64,000 bases of DNA from Saccoglossus kowalevskii. Taxonomy: Eukaryota; Hemichordata; Enteropneusta; Harrimaniidae. Position 1 is the first letter of the stretch. Each line of letters begins with the position of its first letter. A program made the translations under genes and the position numbers. The DNA lies in contig NW_003144111.1 of NCBI RefSeq assembly GCF_000003605.2, forward strand, positions 30,523 to 94,522, given 5' to 3'. This document shows, piece by piece, positions 52,005 through 62,954 of the stretch. The notes under the pieces are model-generated. The model made no database searches. It worked only from the letters and a program-made list of their open reading frames with translations, and was not told the origin of the DNA.

Positions 52005-53622
52005 TAGTGTTATCATCGTGTAGCTGATGCAATCCTAGTGGTATCGTGTGGTTACTGCTGCGATACACTCATACAAACCTAGTGTTATCATCGTGTTGCT
52101 GATGCAATCCTGGTGGTATCGTGTGGTTACTGCTGCGATACACTCATACAAACCTAGTGTTATCATCGTGTACCTGATGCAATCCTAGTGGTATCGTGTA
52201 GTTACTGCTGCGATACACTCATACAAACCTAGTGTTATCATCATGTTGCTGATGCAATCCTAGTGGTATCGTGTGGTTACTGCTGCGATACACTCATACA
52301 AACCTAGTGTTATCATCGTGTTGCTGATGCAATCCTGGTGGTATCGTGTGGTTACTGCTGCGATACACTCATACAAACCTATTGTTATCATCGTGTAGCT
52401 GATGCAATCCTGGTGGTATCGTGTGGTTACTGCTGTGATACACTCATACAAACCTAGTGTTATCATCGTGTTGCTGATGCAATCCTGGTGGTATCGTGTG
52501 GTTACTGCTGCGATACACTCATACAAACCTAGTGTTATCATCGTGTTGCTGATGCAATCCTAGTGGTATCGTGTGGTTACTGCTGCGATACACTCATACA
52601 AACCTAGTGTTATCATCGTGTAGCTGATGCAATCCTAGTGGTATCGTGTGGTTACTGCTGCGATACACTCATACAAACCTAGTGTTATCATCGTGTTGCT
52701 GATGCAATCCTAGTGGTATCGTGTGGTTACTGCTGCAATACACTCATACAAACCTAGTGTTATCATCGTGTAGCTGATGCAATCCTAGTGGTATCGTGGG
52801 ATTACTGCTGTGATACACTCATACAAACCTAGTGTTATCATCGTGTTGCTGATGCAATCCTGGTGGTATCGTGGGATTACTGCTGCGATACACTCATACA
52901 AACCTAGTGTTATCATCGTGTTGCTGATGCAATCCTAGTGATATTGTGGGAATACTGCTGCGATACACTCATACAAACCTAGTGTTATCATCGTGTTGCT
53001 GATGCAATCCTGGTGGTATCGTGGGATTACTGCTGCAATACACTCATACAAACCTAGTGTTATCATCGTGTTGCTGATGCAATCCTGGTGGTATCGTGGG
53101 ATTACTGCTGCAATACACTCACACAAACCTAGTGTTATCATCGTGTTGCTGATGCAATCCTAGTGGTATCGTGGGATTACTGCTGCGATACACTCATACA
53201 AACCTAGTGTTATCATCATGTTGCTGATGCAATCCTAGTGGTATCGTGGGATTACTGCTGCGATACACTCATACAAACCTAGTGTTATCATCGTGTTGCT
53301 GATGCAATCCTGGTGGTATCGTGTGGTTACTGCTGCGATACACTCATACAAACCTAGTGTTATCATCGTGTTGCTGATGCAATCCTGGTGGTATCGTGTG
53401 GTTACTGCTGCGATACACTCATACAAACCTAGTGTTATCATCGTGTTGCTGATGCAATAATGGTGGTATCGTGTGGTTACTGCTGCGATACACTTATACA
53501 AACCTAGTGTTATCATCGTGTTGCTGATGCAATCCTGGTGGTATCGTGTGGTTACTGCTGCGATACACTCATACAAACCTAGTGTTATCATCGTGTTGCT
53601 GATGCAATCCTAGTGGTATCGT

Positions 53623-56600
53623 GTGGTTACTGCTGCGATACACTCATACAAACCTAGTGTTATCATCGTGTTGCTGATGCAATCCTGGTGGTATCGTGTG
53701 GTTACTGCTGCGATACACTCATACAAACCTAGTGTTATCATCGTTTTGCTGATGCAATCCTGGTGGTATCGTGTGGTTACTGCTGCGATACACTCATACA
53801 AATCTAGTGTTATCATCGTGTTGCTGATGCAATCCTGGTGGTATCGTGTGGTTACTGCTGCGATACACTCATACAAACCTAGTGTTATCATCGTGTTGCT
53901 GATGCAATCCTGGTGGTATCGTGGGATTACTGCTGCGATACACTCATACAAACCTAGTGTTATCATCGTGTTGCTGATGCAATCCTGGTGGTATCATGGG
54001 ATTACTGCTGCGATACACTCACACAAACCTAGTGTTATCATCGTGTTGCTGATGCAATCCTAGTGGTATCGTGGGATTACTGCTGCGATACACTCACACA
54101 AACCTAGTGTTATCATCGTGTTGCTGATGCAATCCTAGTGGTATCGTGGGATTACTACTGCGATACACTCATACAAACCTAGTGTTATCATCGTGTTGCT
54201 GATGCAATCCTGGTGGTATCGTGTGGTTACTGCTGCGATACACTCATACAAACCTAGTGTTATCATCGTGTTGCTGATGCAATCCTGGTGGTATCGTGTG
54301 GTTACTGCTGCGATACACTCATACAAACCTAGTGTTATCATCGTGTTGCTGATGCAATCCTGGTGGTATCGTGTGGTTACTGCTGCGATACACTCATACA
54401 AACCTAGTGTTATCATCGTGTTGCTGATGCAATCCTGGTGGTATCGTGTGGTTACTGCTGCGATACACTCATGCAAACCTAGTGTTATCATCGTGCAGCT
54501 GATGCAATCTTAGTGGTATCGTGTGGTTACTGCTGCGATACACTCATACAAACCTAGTGTTATCATCGTGTTACTGATGCAATCCTGGTGGTATCGTGTG
54601 GTTACTGCTGCGATACACTCATACAAACCTAGTGTTATCATTGTGTAGCTGATGCAATCCTAGTGGTATCGTGTGGTTACTGCTGCGATACACTCGTACA
54701 AACCTAGTGTTATCATCGTGTTGCTGATGCAATCCTGGTGGTATCGTGTGGTTACTGCTGCGATACACTCATTCAAACCTAGTGTTATCATCGTGTTGCT
54801 GATGCAATCCTGGTGGTATCGTGTGGTTACTGCTGCGATACACTCATGCAAACCTAGTGTTATCATCGTGCAGCTGATGCAATCTTAGTGGTATCGTGTG
54901 GTTACTGCTGCGATACACTCATACAAACCTAGTGTTATCATCGTGTTGCTGATGCAATCCTAGTGGTATCGTGTGGTTACTGCTGCAATACACTCATACA
55001 AACCTAGTGTTATCATCGTGTTGCTGATGCAATCCTGGTGGTATCGTGTGGTTACTGCTGCGATACACTCATGCAAACCTAGTGTTATCATCGTGTAGCT
55101 GATGCAATCTTAGTGGTATCGTGTGGTTACTGCTGCGATACACTCATACAAACCTAGTGTTATCATCGTGTTACTGATGCAATCCTGGTGGTATCGTGTG
55201 GTTACTGCTGCGATACACTCATACAAACCTAGTGTTATCATTGTGTAGCTGATGCAATCCTAGTGGTATCGTGTGGTTACTGCTGCGATACACTCGTACA
55301 AACCTAGTGTTATCATCGTGTTGCTGATGCAATCCTGGTGGTATCGTGTGGTTACTGCTGCGATACACTCATACAAACCTAGTGTTATCATCGTGTTGCT
55401 GATGCAATCCTGGTGGTATCGTGTTGTTACTGCTGCGATACACTCATACAAACCTAGTGTTATCATCGTGTAGCTGATGCAATCCTAGTGGTATCGTGTG
55501 GTTACTGCTGCGATACACTCATACAAACCTAGTGTTATCATCGTGTAGCTGATGCAATCCTGGTGGTATCGTGTGGTTACTGCTGTGATACACTCATACA
55601 AACCTAGTGTTATCATCGTGTTGCTGATGCAATCCTGGTGGTATCGTGTGGTTACTGCTGCGATACACTCATACAAACCTAGTGTTATCATCGTGTTGCT
55701 GATGCAATCCTTGTGGTATCGTGGGATTACTGCTGCGATACACTCATACAAACCTAGTGTTATCATCGTGTTGCTGATGCAATCCTGGTGGTATCGTGTG
55801 GTTACTGCTGCGATACACTCATACAAACCTATTATTATCATCGTATTGCTGATGCAATCCTGGTGGTATCATGTGGTTACTGCTGCGATACACTCATACA
55901 AACCTAGTGTTATCATCGTGTAGCTGATGCAATCCTAGTGGTATCGTGTGGTTACTGCTGCAATACACTCATACAAACCTAGTGTTATCATCGTGTTGCT
56001 GATGCAATCCTGGTGGTATCGTGTGGTTACTGCTGGGATACACTCATACAAACCTAGTGTTATCATCGTGTAGCTGATGCAATCCTAGTGGTATCGTGTG
56101 GTTACTGCTGCGAAACACTCATACAAACCTAGTGTTATCATCGTGTTGCTGATGCAATCCTAGTGGTATCATGTGGTTACTGCTGCGATACACTCATACA
56201 AACCTAGTGTTATCATCGTGTTGCTGATGCAATCCTGGTGGTATCGTGTGGTTACTGCTGCGATACACTCATACAAACCTAGTGTTATCATCGTGTTGCT
56301 GATGCAATCCTGGTGGTATTGCGTGGTTACTGCTGCGATACACTCATACAAACCTAGTGTTATCATCGTATTGCTGATGCAATCCTGGTGGTATCGTGGG
56401 ATTACTGCTGCGATACACTCATACAAACCTAGTGTTATCATCGTGTTGCTGATGCAATCCTGGTGGTATCGTGGGATTACTGCTGCGATACACTCATACA
56501 AACCTAGTGTTATCATCGTATTGCTGATGCAATCCTGGTGGTATCGTGTGGTTACTGCTGGGATACACTCATACAAACCTAGTGTTATCATCGTGTAGCT

Positions 56601-59279
56601 GATGCAATCCTAGTGGTATCGTGTGGTTACTGCTGCAATACACTCATACAAACCTAGTGTTATCATCGTGTTGCTGATGCAATCCATTTGGTATCGTGTA
56701 GTTACTGCTGCGATACACTCATACAAACCTAGTGTTATCATCGTGTAGCTGATGCAATCCTAGTGGTATCGTGTGGTTACTGCTGCGATACACTCATACA
56801 AACCTAGTGTTATCATCGTGTAGCTGATGCAATCCTGGTGGTATCGTGTGGTTACTGCTGCGATACACTCATACAAACCTAGTGTTATCATCGTGTTGCT
56901 GATGCAATCCTGGTGGTATCGCGTGGTTACTGCTGCGATACACTCATACAAACCTTGTGTTATCATCGTATTGCTGATGCAATCCTGGTGGTATCGGGGG
57001 ATTACTGCTGCAATACACTCATACAAACCTAGTGTTATCATCGTGTTGCTGATGCAATCCTGGTGGTATCGTGGGATTACTGCTGCGATACACTCATACA
57101 AACCTAGTATTATCATCGTATTGCTGATGCAATCATGGTGGTATCGTGTGGTTACTGCTGCGATACACTCATACAAACCTAGTGTTATCATCGTGTAGCT
57201 GATGCAATCCTAGTGGTATCGTGTGGTTACTGCTGCAATACACTCATACAAACCTAGTGTTATCATCGTGTTGCTGATGCAATCCTGGTGGTATCGTGTG
57301 GTTACTGCTGGGATACACTCATACAAACCTAGTGTTATCATCGTGTAGCTGATGCAATCCTAGTGGTATCGTGTGGTTACTGCTGCGATACACTCATACA
57401 AACCTAGTGTTATCATCGTGTTGCTGATGCAATCCTAGTGGTATCATGTGGTTACTGCTGCGATACACTCATACAAACCTAGTGTTATTATCGTGTTGCT
57501 GATGCAATCCTGGTGGTATCGTGTGGTTACTGCTGCAATACACTCATACAAACCTAGTGTTATCATCGTGTTGCTGATGCAATCCTGGTGGTATCGCATG
57601 GTTACTGCTGCGATACACTCATACAAACCTAGTGTTATCATCGTATTGCTGATGCAATCCTGGTGGTATCGTGGGATTACTGCTGCGATACACTCATACA
57701 AACCTAGTGTTATCATCGTGGTGCTGATGCAATCCTGGTGGTATCGTGGGATTACTGCTGCGATACACTCATACAAACCTAGTGTTATCATCGTGTTGCT
57801 GATGCAATCCTGGTGGTATCGTGGGATTACTGCTGCGATACACTCATACAAACCTAAATGTTATCATCATGTTGCTGATGCAATCCTGGTGGTATCGTGG
57901 GATTACTGCTGCGATACACTCATACAAACCTAGTATTATCATCGTATTGCTGATGCAATCCTGGTGGTATCGTGTGGTTACTGCTGCGATACACTCATAC
58001 AAACCTAGTGTTATCATCGTGTTGCTGATTTAATCCTAGTGGTATCGCGTGGTTACTGCTGCGATACACTCATACAAACCTAGTGTTATCATCGTGTGCT
58101 GATGCAATCATGGTGGTATCGTGTGGTTACTGCTGCGATACACTCATACAAACCTAGTGTTATCATCGTGTTGCTGATGCAATCCTGGTGGTATCGTGTG
58201 GTTACTGCTGCGATACACTCATACAAACCTAGTGTTATCATTGTGTAGCTGATGCAATCCTAGTGGTATCGTGCGGTTACTGCTGCGATACACTCGTACA
58301 AACCTAGTGTTATCATCGTGTTGCTGATGCAATCCTGGTGGTATCGTGTGGTTACTGCTGCGATACACTCATACAAACCTAGTGTTATCATCGTGTTGCT
58401 GATGCAATCCTAGTGGTATCGTGTGGTTACTGCTGCGATACACTCATACAAACCTAGTGTTATCATCGTGTTGCTGATGCAATCCTGGTGGTATCGTGGG
58501 ATTACTGCTGCGATACACTCATACAAACCTAGTGTTATCATCGTGTAGCTGATGCAATCCTGGTGGTATCGTGTGGTTACTGCTGCGATACACTCATACA
58601 AACCTAGTGTTATCATCGTGTTGCTGATGCAATCCTGGTGGTATCGTGTGGTTACTGCTGCGATACACTCATACAAACCTAGTGATATCATTGTGTTGCT
58701 GATGCAATCCTGGTGGTATCGTGTGGTTACTGCTGCGACACACTCATACAAACCTAGTGTTATCATCGTGTAGCTGATGCAATCCTGGTGGTATCGTGTG
58801 GTTACTGCTGCGATACACTCATACAAACCTAGTGTTATCATCGTGTTGCTGATGCAATCCTAGTGGTATCGTGTGGTTACTGCTGCGATACACTCATACA
58901 AACCTAGTGTTATCATCGTGTTGCTGATGCAATCCTGGTGGTATCGTGGGATTACTGCTGCGATACACTCATACAAACCTAGTGTTATCATCGTGTTGCT
59001 GATGCAATCCTGGTGGTATCGTGTGGTTACTCCTGCGATACACTCATACAAACCTAGTGTTATCATCGTATTGCTGATGCAATCCTGGTGGTATCGTGAG
59101 ATTACTGCTGCGATACACTCATACAAACCTAGTGTTATCATCGTGTTGCTGATGCAATCCTGGTGGTATTGTGGGATTACTGCTGCGATACACTCATACA
59201 AACCTAGTGTTATCATCGTATTGCTGATGCAATCCTGGTGGTATCGTGTGGTTACTGCTGCGATACACTCATACAAACC
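53623..59279 (+). repeat. Mixed block
   Basis: Open runs (53623-54513, 54673-54888, 55273-56598, 56827-57198, 57448-58033, 58552-59298) alternate with stop-bearing units. Two neighbouring sub-blocks at about 54420-54900 share the rare GTGCAGCTG and CATGCAAAC changes. A +1 at 57857 and a -1 at 58098 cancel each other. Marker units with ATTGTGTAG lie at 54630, 55230 and 58230. No gene is seen. Confidence 0.8.
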
Positions 59280-59654
59280 TAGTGTTATCATCGTGTAGCT
59301 GATGCAATCCTAGTGGTATCGTGTGGTTACTGCTGCAATACACTCATACAAACCTAGTGTTATCATCGTGTTGCTGATGCAATCCTAGTGGTATCGTGTG
59401 GTTACTGCTCCGATACACTCATACAAACCTAGTGTTATCATCGTGTTGCTGATGCAATCCTAGTGGTATCGTGTGGTTACTGCTGCGATACACTCATACA
59501 AACCTAGTGTTATCATCGTGTTGCTGATGCAATCCTGGTGGTATCGTGTGGTTACTGCTGCGATACACTCATACAAACCTAGTGTTATCATTGTGTAGCT
59601 GATGCAATCCTAGTGGTATCGTGTGGTTACTGCTGCGATACACTCGTACAAACC
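59280..59654 (+). repeat. Boundary module (subtype P)
   Basis: Boundary unit, two G33A units (the first with CTGCTCCGATA), one consensus-type unit, then marker unit with ATTGTGTAG and CGTAC at 59580. Order equals that at 4582 and 23492. Confidence 0.78.
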
Positions 59655-60554
59655 TAGTGTTATCATCGTGTTGCTGATGCAATCCTGGTGGTATCGTGTG
59701 GTTACTGCTGCGATACACTCATACAAACCTAGTGTTATCATCGTGTTGCTGATGCAATCCTGGTGGTATCGTGTGGTTACTGCTGCGATACACTCATACA
59801 AACCTAGTGTTAGCATCGTGTTGCTGATGCAATCCTGGTGGTATCGTGTGGTTACTGCTGCGATACACTCATACAAACCTAGTGTTATCATCGTGTTGCT
59901 GATGCAATCCTGGTGGTATCGTGTGGTTACTGCTGCGATACACTCATACAAACCTAGTGTTATCATCGTGTTGCTGATGCAATCCTGGTGGTATTGTGTG
60001 GTTACTGCTGCGATACACTCATACAAACCTAGTGTTATCATCGTGTTGCTGATGCAATCCTGGTGGTATCGTGTGGTTACTGCTGCGATACACTCATACA
60101 AACCTAGTGTTATCATCGTGTTGCTGATGCAATCCTGGTGGTATCGTGTGGTTACTGCTGCGATACACTCATACAAATCTAGTGTTATCATCGTGTTGCT
60201 GATGCAATCCTGTTGGTATCGTGTGGTTACTGCTGCGATACACTCATACAAACCAAGTGTTATCATCGTGTTGCTGATGCAATCCTGGTGGTATCGTGTG
60301 GTTACTCCTGCGATACACTCATACAAACCTAGTGATATCATCGTGTTGCTGATGCAATCCTGGTGGTATTGTGTGGTTACTGCTGCGATACACTCATACA
60401 AACCTAGTGTTATCATCGTGTTGCTGATGCAATCCTGGTGGTATCGTGTGGTTACTGCTGCGATACACTCATACAAACCTAGTGTTATTATCGTATTGCT
60501 GATGCAATCCTGGTGGTATCGTGGGATTACTGCTGCGATACACTCATACAAACC

Positions 60555-61004
60555 TAGTGTTATCATCGTATTGCTGATGCAATCCTGGTGGTATCGTGTG
60601 GTTACTGCTGCGATACACTCGTACAAACCTAGTGTTATCATCGTGTTGCTGATGCAATCCTGGTGGTATCGTGTGGTTACTGCTGCGATACACTCATACA
60701 AACCTAGTGTTATCATCGTGTTGCTGATGTAATCCTAGTGGTATCATGTGGTTACTGCTGCGATACACTCATACAAACCTAGTGTTATCATCGTGTTGCT
60801 GATGCAATCCTAGTGGTATCGTGTGGTTACTGCTGCGATACACTCATACAAACCTAGTTTTATCATCGTGTTGCTGATGCAATCCTAGTGGTATCGTGTG
60901 GTTACTGCTGCGATACACTCATACAAACCTAGTGTTATCATCGTGTTGCTGATGCAATCCTGGTGGTATCGTGTGGTTACTGCTGCGATACACTCATACA
61001 AACC
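60555..61004 (+). repeat. Cassette copy with replaced first unit
   Basis: The first unit has GTATTGC and CGTAC but lacks ATTGTGTAG. Units two to six follow the cassette order with GATGTAATCC, TATCATGTGG and CCTAGTTTT. A junction between an open-type series and a cassette lies inside the first unit. Confidence 0.72.
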
Positions 61005-62204
61005 TAGTGTTATCATCGTGTAGCTGATGCAATCCTAGTGGTATCGTGTGGTTACTGCTGCGATACACTCATACAAACCTAGTGTTATCATCGTGTTGCT
61101 GATGCAATCCTGGTGGTATCGTGGGATTACTGCTGCGATACACTCATACAAACCTAGTGTTATCATCGTGTTGCTGATGCAATCCTGGTGGTATCGTGGG
61201 ATTACTGCTGTGATACACTCATACAAACCTAGTGTTATCATCGTATTGCTGATTCAATCCTAGTGGTATCGTGGGATTACTGCTGCGATACACTCATACA
61301 AACCTAGTGTTATCATCGTGTAGCTGATGCAATCCTGGTGGTATCGTGTGGTTACTGCTGCGATACACTCATACAAACCTAGTGTTATCATCGTGTAGCT
61401 GATGCAATCCTAGTGGTATCGTGTGGTTACTGCTGCGATACACTCATACAAACCTAGTGTTATCATCGTGTAGCTGATGCAATCCTGGTGGTATCATGTG
61501 GTTACTGCTGCGATACACTCATACAAACCTAGTGTTATCATCGTGTAGCTGATGCAATCCTAGTGGTATCGTGTGGTTACTGCTGCGATACACTCATACA
61601 AACCTAGTGTTATCATCGTGTTGCTGATGCAATCCTTGTGGTATCGTGGGATTACTGCTGCGATACACTCATACAAACCTACTGTTATCATCGTGTTGCT
61701 GATGCAATCATAATGATATCGTGGGATTACTGCTGCGATACACTCATATAAACCTAGTGTTATCATCGTGTTGCTGATGCAATCCCTGGTGGTATCGTGG
61801 GATTACTGCTGCGATACACTCATACAAACCTAGTGTTATCATCGTGTTACTGATGCATCCTGGTGGTATCGTGGGATTGCTGCTGCGATACACTCATACA
61901 AACCTAGTGTTATCATCGTGTTGCTGATGCAATCCTGGTGGTATCGTGTGGTTACTGCTGCGATACACTCATACAAACCAAGTGTTATCATCGTGTTGCT
62001 GATGCAATCCTGGTGGTATCGTGTGGTTACTGCTGCGATACACTCATACAAACCTAGTGTTATCATCGTGTTGCTGATGCAATCCTGGTGGTATCGTGTG
62101 GTTACTGCTGCGATACACTCATACAAACCTAGTGTTATCATCGTGTTGCTGATGCAATCCTGGTGGTATCGTGTGGTTACTGCTGCGATACACTCATACA
62201 AACC

Positions 62205-62579
62205 TAGTGTTATCATCGTGTAGCTGATGCAATCCTAGTGGTATCGTGTGGTTACTGCTGCAATACACTCATACAAACCTAGTGTTATCATCGTGTTGCT
62301 GATGCAATCCTGGTGGTATCGTGTGGTTACTGCTGCGATACACTCATACAAACCTAGTGTTATCATCGTGTAGCTGATGCAATCCTAGTGGTATCGTGTG
62401 GTTACTGCTACGATACACTCATACAAACCTAGTGTTATCATCGTGTTGCTGATGCAATCCTGGTGGTATCGTGTGGTTACTGCTGCGATACACTCATACA
62501 AACCTAGTGTTATCATTGTGTAGCTGATGCAATCCTAGTGGTATCGTGTGGTTACTGCTGCGATACACTCGTACAAACC
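62205..62579 (+). repeat. Boundary module (subtype Q)
   Basis: Boundary unit, consensus-type, T18A plus G33A unit with GCTACGATA, consensus-type, then marker unit with CGTAC at 62505, 300 bp downstream. Confidence 0.78.
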
Positions 62580-62954
62580 TAGTGTTATCATCGTGTTGCT
62601 GATGCAATCCTGGTGGTATCGTGTGGTTACTGCTGCGATACACTCATACAAACCTAGTGTTATCATCGTGTTGCTGATGTAATCCTAGTGGTATCGTGTG
62701 GTTACTGCTGCGATACACTCATACAAACCTAGTGTTATCATCGTGTTGCTGATGCAATCCTAGTGGTATCGTGTGGTTACTGCTGCGATACACTCATACA
62801 AACCTAGTGTTATCATCGTGTTGCTGATGCAATCCTAGTGGTATCGTGTGGTTACTGCTGCGATACACTCATACAAACCTAGTGTTATCATCGTGTTGCT
62901 GATGCAATCCTGGTGGTATCGTGTGGTTACTGCTGCGATACACTCATACAAACC
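62505..62954 (+). repeat. Six-unit cassette copy
   Basis: Standard order. The following units from 62955 match those after 17790 and those at 24243, including GTTTAGC. Confidence 0.82.

Larger units (their letters stand above)
51405..53622 (+). repeat. Stop-dense block
   Basis: Starts with a doubled marker pair (51405-51704), then the rest of a cassette and many T18A and G33A units. A TATTGTGGGAATAC unit at 52942 repeats those at 26530 and 28256, followed in each case by units with TGCAATA and CACACAAAC. No gene is seen. Confidence 0.82.
59280..61004 (+). repeat. Boundary module and open block with partial cassette
   Basis: Boundary unit at 59280 and marker unit at 59580 are followed by an open run to 60732. 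Markers CAAATC (60177), CCTGTTGG (60209), ACTCCTGCG and TAGTGATATC repeat the order seen near 7801-7995 and 40750-40945. The cassette at 60555-61004 has lost its usual first-unit variant but keeps CGTAC and GATGTAATCC. No gene is seen. Confidence 0.8.
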
